NCBI GenBank assembly: GCA_963820545.1
Contig: CAWGAJ010000002.1
Location: 558,001-622,000, forward strand
DNA length: 64,000 nucleotides
From: CAWGAJ01 sp963820545
Lineage (GTDB): Bacteria; Planctomycetota; Planctomycetia; Pirellulales; Thermoguttaceae
Direction: 5' to 3'
Shown in pieces: positions 54,636 to 62,575 of the stretch (its first letter is position 1; every line of letters starts with the position of its first letter). Made by a program: the position numbers and the translations under genes. Below the pieces are notes generated by a model that saw only the letters and a list, made by a program, of their open reading frames with translations, did not search any database and was not told the origin of the DNA.

Positions 54636-56297
54636 TCAGAAAATGCTGAAATATTGAGTACCTAAAAACGATGAATTATTCGAAATTAGTCGGAGTTTTG
54701 GGAGTTCATTGGGTTGGCAGGGGGGGCGAAGTCGTCGCCATTCATATCCCGCCAGAAGGGCAACCAGAACGCTAAAGGCCAATGTTGTGGAAGAAGGTTC
54801 AGGGACGCTTGCCAAAAACGCCTCCATGTCAAGTGGTCCGGCAGTTGAGGCGCCTCCGTCGGCCCAACTGGACGTCTGGCCCCAGTATTGTCCCAGCAGG
54901 GAAAGGTCCGCCACATTGATGATCCCATCCGCGTTGAAGTCGCCGTGACTCCATAAGTAACCGCCTGCTTGTCCTGTTGTTCCCCAAAATTTGCCCAGTA
55001 ACGAGAGGTCGGCCACATTTACCAGACCGTCGAGGTTGGCGTCGCCGGGGAGCACTTTCTTCCAAACCATCAGCGGATCGCCGACCACTGTGTTGACGTA
55101 GGAAAGCTGGGTGATGGAACCCCAGGCGGACTCGGCCCAGGTGTAGCCGTCCAAAAGCATTTTATACATCTGATCTTCATTGGCCTCGTAGTTTGTTCCG
55201 CTCATTGGCTCCTGAACATGGCCCACGCCGGCCGTGCCGCCAATGGCCAGCCACTCGGCTACCAGCCCCTGACCTCCCATATTCTCCCCCGGCTGAAAAC
55301 TGTAGGCGTTGAAGCTTTCATGGGTTTGGAACACCGCTCCATTGGCCAATGTAAAGTTTAGTTGCCCTGCGATATATCCAGGTTCCAATCCGCCAACACC
55401 ATCGTTTACACCGTGGCTGACGTAACCGATTACCGGCCCGGGCGCTGTAAGGGTGGCGGTATCGGTGTTTTCATAAACATACGCCTGCGACTTGGGCGCC
55501 AGGACATTATTCTTTAGCTGTATCATGCGGTCGCCGCCCACGGAGTTTGGATCGTCGTCCAGCACCACCCAACGGGAATTGGGAATCAAAAACGCTTGTT
55601 GCGCCTTATTGATGGCGGCCTTGACATCCCCGGTGGTAAAACCGTCCAGTCGCGCGGTCAAACGCATGCCCCCATAGCCTGCGATATAGTAGTTGCTGTA
55701 ATCGAACGGCACTGTCGGTTTTGCGACAGGGTAGGGGAAGTTGGGATAGTAGGGATTGAGCGAGGGATTGGGAGGGGTGGTCTGGTTGAAAAAATACTGA
55801 TCTCCCATTTGTTCCTGGGTACTGATGACGTCGATCCTGGTCAATTCGCTTTCCAGGCTGGAATAGGGTTTCCAACAATCTGCAGGCACTGTGCGATTTA
55901 CACCAAAAGGATCCACATAGGCGCCGGGATTGGGATTATCCACATAAATCCGCAATGGCAATCCCTTGGTGGTTACTATTACGTCGATGTTGGAGTTCAA
56001 GATAGGCTGATTCTGGGAATCTTTAGCAGCGAGAATCTGGGGCCGGATTGTGTTGAGATAATAATCATCCGAAATTTCTTCATCATTTGTATTATATCCC
56101 TCAAGATTAAGCCCCAGCAAATGAACGCCGGGATGAACTTGGGCGTAATAATTGGCGATCTCGCTTCCTGCGGTGCTGGCGTTATTAAATAAAACGAGGA
56201 CGTTCCCCGAACCGATAGCACCCTCAGCGGTAGCCATCGAGCAGAAAGTCAATGCCAGCCATAAAAAGCATCGCATGCCCCGTTGTGGAGCATACAT
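54636..56297 (-). CDS. TIGR03790-like protein with dockerin-like repeats and PEP-CTERM end
   Basis: 553 residues. A signal peptide (RCFLWLALTFCSMATAEGA) is followed by the TIGR03790-type domain (VLVLFNNASTAGSEIANYYA, NIDVIVTTKGLPLRIYVDN). Two dockerin-like calcium-binding repeats come next (GDANLDGLVNVADLSLLGKF and GDFNADGIINVADLSLLGQY). A PEP-CTERM-like motif VPEPSSTTLAFSVLVALLAG follows, with a basic YEWRRLRPP; about 25 extra residues extend past it, which is unusual and may reflect a late frameshift or readthrough of the normal end. GGAG lies 9 bases before ATG 56297. Function is not known. Confidence 0.85.
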   Translation of the reverse strand: MYAPQRGMRCFLWLALTFCSMATAEGAIGSGNVLVLFNNASTAGSEIANYYAQVHPGVHLLGLNLEGYNTNDEEISDDYYLNTIRPQILAAKDSQNQPILNSNIDVIVTTKGLPLRIYVDNPNPGAYVDPFGVNRTVPADCWKPYSSLESELTRIDVISTQEQMGDQYFFNQTTPPNPSLNPYYPNFPYPVAKPTVPFDYSNYYIAGYGGMRLTARLDGFTTGDVKAAINKAQQAFLIPNSRWVVLDDDPNSVGGDRMIQLKNNVLAPKSQAYVYENTDTATLTAPGPVIGYVSHGVNDGVGGLEPGYIAGQLNFTLANGAVFQTHESFNAYSFQPGENMGGQGLVAEWLAIGGTAGVGHVQEPMSGTNYEANEDQMYKMLLDGYTWAESAWGSITQLSYVNTVVGDPLMVWKKVLPGDANLDGLVNVADLSLLGKFWGTTGQAGGYLWSHGDFNADGIINVADLSLLGQYWGQTSSWADGGASTAGPLDMEAFLASVPEPSSTTLAFSVLVALLAGYEWRRLRPPCQPNELPKLRLISNNSSFLGTQYFSIF

Positions 56298-56505
56298 AAA
56301 TTCGTCTCCACTCAGCCCACCCGCGAAATCTTAACGTTCCTAGATGAAAGACCGACCGCGAGATTCATACCGGGGCATTGCCGCTTGGATATTTCTTTGA
56401 ACAAAGCAACATGAAGCCTCGGTAGCGGTCGTTCAACGATATTCTAATTTTACTCGCCTGTTTCAAATATCAATACCGATAAATCCTCTTTCTTTGAAGC
56501 AAAAA

Positions 56506-57225
56506 TCACGCAAAAACACTACTTCGCAACTTACGTATCAGGAGAAACAAGCCTCCGGCGATGGCTAAGATAAGTGGAATCGCAGGCTCGGGTATTGGAC
56601 TAGGCATTATGTATTGGTTCTCTGGCGCAGTGGAACCCTTTACGCCAAACAAGTTGGCGGAATCCCACCTCGGACCATATTCGGAGGTGAAGATAAGAAT
56701 CTTGCTCCGATAGTTGAGAGCTATTTGGTTACTGCCGGAAAATTTCCATGTTGCCGAAGTTGCTATCGGGCTGCCGGCCCAAGCTGGAGTTGAAGTTTTG
56801 TCTGACGTCGTGGTCGGATCATCGACTTGTCCAATACGAACGTCCGCAGTTAACTCGTCACTGTGTACGCCTACTGTGAATTTAAGGATTCCCGTATCGG
56901 TGCTGGCGGGAACATGTGGATCGTTGAATAGCTGATAAGCATAAACGTATTGAGTCCCGCTGCTGGGGTCCTGACCCGAAAATGACAAGTTGAACTGCCC
57001 CGGCACATAAACGGCGTAATCTATATTGGCATAAAGATAATAAACAGGTGGATACTCCGGGTCTGAACTGCCAGTGAACGTCAACGTAGAATGCCATGTA
57101 TCCATTGCATTGGTATCACCAGCAATAAGTCCGCCGCGTACACTAGTCGGTAACATCAAAACCGGAATAAGTGCGATACCGAAAAGGATCCGGAATGAGC
57201 AACCGGCACGTGGAAAAACAAACAT
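56506..57225 (-). CDS. PEP-CTERM exported protein
   Basis: 239 residues from ATG 57225, which has AAGGAG 8 bases upstream; the ATG at 57243 lies on the other side of that site. Signal peptide SFRILFGIALIPVLMLPTSV. The C-terminus is SPIPEPAIPLILAIAGGLFL followed by LIRKLRSSVFA, a PEP-CTERM type signal. The mature domain (for example YAYQLFNDPHVPASTDTGIL) is of unknown function and resembles other planctomycete PEP-CTERM proteins. Confidence 0.88.
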   Translation of the reverse strand: MFVFPRAGCSFRILFGIALIPVLMLPTSVRGGLIAGDTNAMDTWHSTLTFTGSSDPEYPPVYYLYANIDYAVYVPGQFNLSFSGQDPSSGTQYVYAYQLFNDPHVPASTDTGILKFTVGVHSDELTADVRIGQVDDPTTTSDKTSTPAWAGSPIATSATWKFSGSNQIALNYRSKILIFTSEYGPRWDSANLFGVKGSTAPENQYIMPSPIPEPAIPLILAIAGGLFLLIRKLRSSVFA

Positions 57226-57427
57226 GGTTTTAGCTCCTTCCACACCAACACACCTAACCTAAAAACGTATTTATACCTACGCATACGTCCCCAATTACAA
57301 CATCCTAACCGCGTAGACTAATAAGCACAAACCATGTTGCTGACCTAAACTATCCCGGCCTATCATCTTAGCAGCCAGGCCAAGTATTAACTAACCTCTG
57401 CACAATCTATCAATATTTTTTATAGTT

Positions 57428-58045
57428 TTAACGCCGCCAAAGTTGCCGCATTCCCAGCAGGCCTAGCGCTATCATTAAGGACCACAGTGTGGTTGGCTCT
57501 GGAATTGGAGTGGAACTAGGCGCGGGTATTGGTTCTCCAATGGCAACCATGCCGCCGTTGAGAATAATGGAATACCACACTTTCGGCACCCTCGCAGTGG
57601 AGTATGCCAAACCTTCACTGTTGTCGCCCGGACCGATACCATCAAAGTCCCACCAAGGCATTGCAGGATCTATATAAGTTGGCACATCACCCGAAACACC
57701 TTTCGGCACGTCGCTAAACGAACCAAAGTTGTCTGCCGGTTCATCAATAGGGATATAGTAAGTGGAAATGTGTTCCGTCCCTGTGCTATACACTTGGTAC
57801 ACATAAGATAGTTCACCAGATGTTGGCGAGTAATTATCGAAAGGGAAACCTTCCGGTCCAAAAACAACCCAATCAATATGCCCTATTAAAGTCCCGTAAA
57901 CACCAACGCTACTGAAAGGCGTGCTTCCGCTCCAACTACCGTATGGTGTTCCGTTGTCAAGCAAGCTGGCAAAGGCAGGCGCGGCCAAAAATGTTACGGC
58001 CGCAGACAACACCAAACACAATGTTACGTTACGTTTCCCGATCAT
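57428..58045 (-). CDS. PEP-CTERM exported protein
   Basis: 205 residues from ATG 58045, preceded by GGGAGGAG at 6 bases. Signal peptide NVTLCLVLSAAVTFLAAPAF, then ASLLDNGTPYGSWSGSTPFS. The C-terminus is PIPEPTTLWSLMIALGLLGM followed by RQLWRR. A longer reading frame to 58273 is upstream leader sequence. It shares with its neighbour a YVYQVYSTGTEHISTYY segment like the YAYQLFND block, so the two may be distant relatives. An 18-base perfect palindrome lies 115 bases before the start. Confidence 0.88.
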   Translation of the reverse strand: MIGKRNVTLCLVLSAAVTFLAAPAFASLLDNGTPYGSWSGSTPFSSVGVYGTLIGHIDWVVFGPEGFPFDNYSPTSGELSYVYQVYSTGTEHISTYYIPIDEPADNFGSFSDVPKGVSGDVPTYIDPAMPWWDFDGIGPGDNSEGLAYSTARVPKVWYSIILNGGMVAIGEPIPAPSSTPIPEPTTLWSLMIALGLLGMRQLWRR

Positions 58046-58159
58046 TCGTGCTCCTCCCAGTTTTGAAAAAAAACAAATGGTGTCTGTAACTGGATGTCCA
58101 TTCCTGATTAATTTATTTAAGCTCCTTAAAACCGTCCCGCGACACCCGGTAGCCTGCCA

Positions 58160-58177
58160 TACGGCAACGTTGCCGTA
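58160..58177. promoter_or_regulatory. Perfect 18-base palindrome upstream of a PEP-CTERM gene
   Basis: TACGGCAACGTTGCCGTA reads the same on both strands. It has no loop, so it is more like an operator for a dimeric regulator than an RNA hairpin. It lies 115 bases before the start at 58045. Confidence 0.5.
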
Positions 58178-58810
58178 GTGTAACAAGAACGGAAAGATAA
58201 AAAATTTGAAGAGCAAGGTTGGGTAGCGCTGTAAATCACCGAGCAGGAACCGGACTTTGCTCACAATTGCCAAGCCACAGAAAAGAACCGCAAATCATTT
58301 CGACGCTTCTGAATACAAATTTATTCTTTGCGTCTTACAGCGGTTACCATGCTTGGCGTACGCTACCTCTTGAAAAATTAAAGCGAACGGTGAGTATTTT
58401 TTACCGATACTCCAGCCGCACATTATTAATATACAACTGGCGATTATTATACACCTTTGAAAATTGCTGTCAACTATCCGGTTAAAAGATTCGGGGAATT
58501 AACCGAATACCTTGTTGTATAAGCAGTTGCGTATTCAGTCGAATAGTCAATTGGCTCGAATAATGTTCATTGGCGTTGTAAAAAATCCCTAAGCAAGTCG
58601 TCTACGGTGCGAAAAAAGCTTCTCGGAATATGCTCTTTTATATATACATTAGATCACGTTGCCGTTTTTTAGTCGATCTCTCCGGGACAACTTATCGTTG
58701 ATTCTGAAATGGAAGATGTGATAAATGTGTAAAATCGGAACTTGTTCATTCTGAATGTGAAACCCTTGACAAAAAGGTAGGGAAACGTTCAAGCTGAATT
58801 TAGTCTGCCC

Positions 58811-58838
58811 TTGACACCGCTGTTTGATACGTTATGGT
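58811..58838 (+). promoter_or_regulatory. Possible promoter of the ferredoxin-apbE unit
   Basis: TTGACA at 58811-58816 and TATGGT at 58833-58838 with a 16-base spacer. It lies about 60 bases upstream of the ferredoxin start. Confidence 0.45.
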
Positions 58839-58899
58839 GTCGGGCCACGAATCTGAACTATGAGTTTTACCTGTTTCATTTTGCTTTGGGAGAAAATCA

Positions 58900-59073
58900 A
58901 TGCCCGCAGTAGTTGATCCGGAAAAGTGCACTGGCTGTGAGACATGTGTTGAATCGTGTCCCTTGGACGCCATTTCGATGAAAGACGGCTTGGCCGTAGT
59001 CGATGCCGATACCTGCGGCGATTGCGGCGCGTGCGTAGACGTCTGCCCTGTGGAAGCGATCTCCATGGATTAG
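58900..59073 (+). CDS. Ferredoxin with two [4Fe-4S] clusters
   Basis: 57 residues. Both cluster motifs are complete: CTGCETCVESCP (residues 10-21) and CGDCGACVDVCP (residues 39-50), the clostridial-type 2[4Fe-4S] arrangement. It carries electrons in the cytoplasm. GGGAGAAAATCA precedes ATG 58900. The ApbE gene follows after 19 bases, so the two are probably co-transcribed; ApbE attaches FMN to membrane flavoproteins of Rnf/Nqr type that exchange electrons with ferredoxins. Confidence 0.93.
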   Translation: MPAVVDPEKCTGCETCVESCPLDAISMKDGLAVVDADTCGDCGACVDVCPVEAISMD

Positions 59074-59092
59074 CCTCGCGGTATCATAGCGT

Positions 59093-60145
59093 ATGATTAG
59101 TGAAAGCGCGGGGATCATGATGCACGTATCGCGTCGGGCGATGGCCTGCGAGTTTGAGATTCGCTTTCCTAGGGGATGTCATGAGCAGGACGCTCAGCTC
59201 GCGCTGGAAACGTTGGAGATGTTGGAGAACCTGGAAGAACAGATTTCGTTCTTTCGCCCCACCAGCGAAATCAGCCGCATTAATTTGTTAGCCGCACAAG
59301 GTGCGGTCCAGGTCGAACCCGAACTGTTCCGATTGTTATGTTTGGCCAGAGACCTTTGGCGGCAAACCGAGGGAGCGCTGGACATCACTTCCACCGCGTT
59401 GTGGCAAACGTGGGGATTTGCCCATCGTGCCCGGGCGGTTCCCAGTGCAGAGCAGATTTCCCAAGCCCTTTCGCGCGTGGGATTTCAATATGTGGAACTC
59501 GATGCCGAGCACAACACAATCCGTTTTACCCGGGCAGGCTTGCAACTGAACCTGGGCAGCATGGGTAAGGGATACGCACTGGAGCGCTGTGCGGCAAAAC
59601 TCACTGCAGGCGGCATGCAACAGTTCCTGCTGCACGCGGGACAAAGCAGCATCTTGGCCCGCGGCTCGGAAATAAATCAAGAAAAAAAGGAGACAGACAC
59701 CGCGCATGATCCCAGTTTACCAGGGAAAATCGCTGGCGGCTCGGAGCCAGTCTCCTTTTTTTCTGATTTTTGGACCATCGGCATTCCCCATCCGTGGCAA
59801 AGCAAAAAGCGCGTAGGCGAGATCAGGCTTCGCAATCAGGCGATAGGCACGTCAAGTTCGCAATTTCAGTCGTTCCGGCAGAGAGGAAAACTCTATGGGC
59901 ACATCATTGATCCGCGCACGGGGCATCCGGCCGAGGGATTGCTCGCGGCAACGGTTATCGCAACCTCGGCAACATTGGCGGATGCCCTTTCCACGGCCTT
60001 TTATGTCCTCGGACTGGAAAAATCTTTGGCCTATTGTCAGACCCATCCCGAAATCGGAGCGGTATTACTAACACCCTCCGGACGGGGGAAAGATTTTGAA
60101 ATTCATCTTGCCGGCCTGGCAAATCGGGTTTTCAGCGCTTTGTGA
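59093..60145 (+). CDS. apbE: FAD:protein FMN transferase
   Basis: 350 residues. ApbE transfers FMN from FAD to a Thr or Ser of a target protein, using Mg2+. Conserved features: RRAMACEFEIRFP at the start, ALDITSTALWQTWGFA, LNLGSMGKGYALE, GHIIDPRTGHPA and ATSATLADALSTAFYVLGLE with the metal-binding Asp. No lipobox or signal peptide is seen, so it may be cytoplasmic, unlike many ApbE lipoproteins. A second start (ATG 59117) is possible. An 81-base palindromic element lies in frame at 59682-59762 and adds about 27 residues (EKKETDTAHDPSLP...) between the substrate loop and a conserved strand. Confidence 0.92.
   Translation: MISESAGIMMHVSRRAMACEFEIRFPRGCHEQDAQLALETLEMLENLEEQISFFRPTSEISRINLLAAQGAVQVEPELFRLLCLARDLWRQTEGALDITSTALWQTWGFAHRARAVPSAEQISQALSRVGFQYVELDAEHNTIRFTRAGLQLNLGSMGKGYALERCAAKLTAGGMQQFLLHAGQSSILARGSEINQEKKETDTAHDPSLPGKIAGGSEPVSFFSDFWTIGIPHPWQSKKRVGEIRLRNQAIGTSSSQFQSFRQRGKLYGHIIDPRTGHPAEGLLAATVIATSATLADALSTAFYVLGLEKSLAYCQTHPEIGAVLLTPSGRGKDFEIHLAGLANRVFSAL
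59682..59762. repeat. Palindromic element in frame inside apbE
   Basis: AAAAAAAGGAGAC (59682-59694) and GTCTCCTTTTTTT (59750-59762) are perfect 13-base inverted arms. The 81 bases encode exactly 27 codons without a stop. Confidence 0.85.
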
Positions 60146-60293
60146 TTAGCGAAAACAGGATCATTCCCGTAGACGTTTATCCAGCGAGCGGGGTAGAATG
60201 TTTGCTTCAAGATTTGTGATCTCTCGCCACATAAGATAAGCCATTATTTAAGCCCGAGTCTTTCCTTTCCCGAGGTAGAGGGATGTTTGTGCA

Positions 60294-60899
60294 ATGACCG
60301 CCTTTTTTGTAGAACATGGCTCTTACCTGTTGATATTTTTCGTATTGGTGTTGACCGGTTCCGGGCTGCCCATACCCGAGGAAGTGCCGATTATTGCGGC
60401 GGGCATTCTCAGCGCGAATGAAACGTTGAATCCCTGGCTGGCTTTTATGTGGTGCTTACTTGGGGCGCTGATCGGCGACTGCGTGATGTATTATATCGGG
60501 TATCACTTTGGCCGGCCGGTGTTGCAGGAACATCCCTGGTGGGCGCGGTTTGTCACCGCCGAGCGCGAGGCCCAAATCGAAAAACAGTTCCGCAATCACG
60601 GCTTCAAGGTGTTTTTCGTGGCCCGCTTTTTGGTGGGGATCCGCTCGCCGGTTTACCTGACGGCGGGAATCTTGCGCGTATCCTTCCGGCGTTTTTTAAT
60701 GATCGACCTTTTTTGCGCCACGATGGTGGTGGGCACGTTTTTCGGGCTGACCTATCTCTTCGGCACGGCTATCGCCAAGTGGATTCGTAAAGGAGAGGTC
60801 GCGCTCACGGTTGTGGTCATGCTGGCCTTGGCGGCAGTGAGTATCTATCTCTGGTGGCGCTACTATCGAAAAATGGCCTCGAAAAATGGTAATGACTAA
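60294..60899 (+). CDS. DedA-family membrane protein
   Basis: 201 residues with about five hydrophobic segments. Family features: SGLPIPEEVPIIAAGILSAN, LLGALIGDCVMYYIGYHFGR, the amphipathic FFVARFLVGIRSPVYLTAGI and a final basic tail. DedA proteins are thought to flip or transport undecaprenyl phosphate or other phospholipids across the inner membrane. GAGGGATG lies before ATG 60294 at about 10 bases. The stop is followed at once by a palindromic element, which may act as transcription or stability signal. Confidence 0.9.
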   Translation: MTAFFVEHGSYLLIFFVLVLTGSGLPIPEEVPIIAAGILSANETLNPWLAFMWCLLGALIGDCVMYYIGYHFGRPVLQEHPWWARFVTAEREAQIEKQFRNHGFKVFFVARFLVGIRSPVYLTAGILRVSFRRFLMIDLFCATMVVGTFFGLTYLFGTAIAKWIRKGEVALTVVVMLALAAVSIYLWWRYYRKMASKNGND

Positions 60900-60905
60900 G
60901 GACAA

Positions 60906-60974
60906 AAGGGGGACAGGTTCGGTTTGTGCAAAGCACCCTTTAGGGCCCTTCCGGCAAACCGAACCTGTCCCCTT
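60906..60974. repeat. GGGGACAGGTTCGG-type palindrome
   Basis: Perfect 18-base arms at 60909-60926 (GGGGACAGGTTCGGTTTG) and 60955-60972 enclose a 28-base loop. It lies between the DedA gene and the next start at 60988. Confidence 0.9.
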
Positions 60975-60987
60975 CCCAATCAAGGAA

Positions 60988-62026
60988 ATGTCAGCCGGCG
61001 CAAAGACCATGCCCTGCCCCTGCAAAAACTCGTGGAAAGCGCTCGTGATTTTAGCCTGTGCTACGGTCGCCGGGGCGCAAGACCTTAAAATCTTGCCAAA
61101 TTTGCACCAGGCCGTGCGCAGCGGCTGGCTGCAATTCCGCATCGTTTCCGGCCGGATATCGCTGGACAACTCGCCCGTGGGCAATTTCCAATCCGCCAAC
61201 AACTTCGGCCAGCAGCAGGATCAAATTTCCATTCAATCGGATAACGGCGAGACAGTTTTTAACTACCGTTGGTCGAACAACAAACGGCAGTTTTCCATCG
61301 AGGTCTCCAAGGTCTCGAAATTGCATATCACTTTAGCCGGCAAAGGCGACGAGTCGGTAATTCCCGTGGAATACTACCAGCCCTTGCAAGGGAAATTCCT
61401 GCTGAAAGTAGGCGCGGAAGGAAAACAACAGGTTTATCCGGCTGCCAGCCTTTGGCATTTATTCCTGGCATATCCCCAGGAAGCCAAGCAATATCTGGAA
61501 CCGCTTTTGGAACTGCTGCATCCGAAATGGAGAATTTCCGAATCGGCCGCGGCGGTGGAGATCGAATTGCTGCGCATGATAGGCAGCAAGGAAATATCGC
61601 CGCGGAAACATTGGGCGGAACTGGTGGAACAATTGGGCGACGAAAGTTTCGCCAAGCGCCAGGCCGCCGATCGCGCTTTGCGCGGCCAACCCGGTCGTGC
61701 TCAGTTATTTGCAACAACTTGATTTCAGCCGGCTGGACGCCGAACAGCAGTTTCGCCTGCGGCGAATTATCGAAACCTTAACCGAACGGCTCGGCAACGA
61801 CTCGCCGGAACAAGTGGCCACTTGGCTGGCCGGCGACCCTTCGGTCTGGCTGATTTTACTTACCCGGCCCGATGTCGCCAAGCGGCAGCAAGCAGCCCAA
61901 AAGTTAAGCGCCATGCTCGGCCAGCTGATTGCGGTTGATCCCCAGGCCGATCCCGCCACGCAAAAAACTCAAATTGAGCAGTTGCGTCTGCGCATCGAAG
62001 ACCTGCCGAAACAAAGGGAAGACTGA
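60988..62026 (+). CDS. Exported protein of unknown function; frameshifted near 61690
   Basis: About 345 residues when joined. ATG 60988 (or ATG 61009) leads into a signal peptide (KALVILACATVAGA). The first half is beta-rich (GRISLDNSPVGNFQSANNFG; DQISIQSDNGETVFNYRWSN). The second half is helical with HEAT-like units (WAELVEQLGDESFAKRQAAD; ETLTERLGNDSPEQVATWLA). Two bases of a CGCG run seem lost near 61685, where DRALRAANPVVLSYLQQL is expected. No family name can be given; similar planctomycete proteins with HEAT-like ends are common. It follows DedA but is separated from it by a palindrome. Confidence 0.72.
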
Positions 62027-62089
62027 ATAGTGGTTAGGGGATAGTGGATATTCCTGAACCCCGAACCCTGAACCCATCTATCTACTATG

Positions 62090-62332
62090 TCAGCCGGTTT
62101 TGGCCGGGGCGGCTTGAATCTGCTCCAACGAGCGGCCGAGTTTTTTGCGCGGCGAACGGTCGGTCGTCGTCGGCGTTTCCTTTCCCAGCGACGGACGGTT
62201 GTGCACGGTTTCCAGCAGGCGGCGGCCGATATCTTCGCCTTGCGCAGGCGTGCCAATGTCGTTGACCGCATCCGATACTCCCAAAAGCACGGCATGATGC
62301 ACTCCGTCGCGAATCCAGTGGAAAAAATTCAT
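62090..62332 (-). CDS. Small conserved-looking protein of unknown function
   Basis: 80 residues. CAAGGAGACGGAAGCC precedes ATG 62332, a strong ribosome binding site at 8-9 bases. The N-terminal segment NFFHWIRDGVHHAVLLGVSD is amphipathic and resembles, from memory, small hypothetical planctomycete proteins with a WIRxGVxxxVLLGVSDAV core. The C-terminal half is polar (RPSLGKETPTTTDRSPRKKL). It is on the opposite strand to both neighbours. Function unknown. Confidence 0.65.
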   Translation of the reverse strand: MNFFHWIRDGVHHAVLLGVSDAVNDIGTPAQGEDIGRRLLETVHNRPSLGKETPTTTDRSPRKKLGRSLEQIQAAPAKTG

Positions 62333-62575
62333 GGCTTCCGTCTCCTTGATTCAGGGGTGGATTGAAAAAGGAGCAGCAGATTAACAAGATTGCGTCTTTT
62401 TGTCCAGATGAGTTTATCCTGCTTGACGAGCCTCCAATGCCTTAACTAAAATGTGTCTTTTACCGTGTGTTTCAGGGTGCGTACTATTGTGTGAGCCGGC
62501 CCGGCAACCGGCGGAAGTGCGTGCTTTTTAAGGGGAACGCTGCTTCTTTCGCCGCTCCAAAGCCCGAGGAACATC

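Larger units (their letters stand above)
58046..58899. other. Long AT-rich intergenic region
   Basis: 854 bases between divergent genes with no convincing gene. It contains the palindrome at 58160-58177 and the promoter-like pair at 58811-58838; a second TTGAC word lies at 58766. The middle (58280-58700) shows nothing that I can name. Confidence 0.6.
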
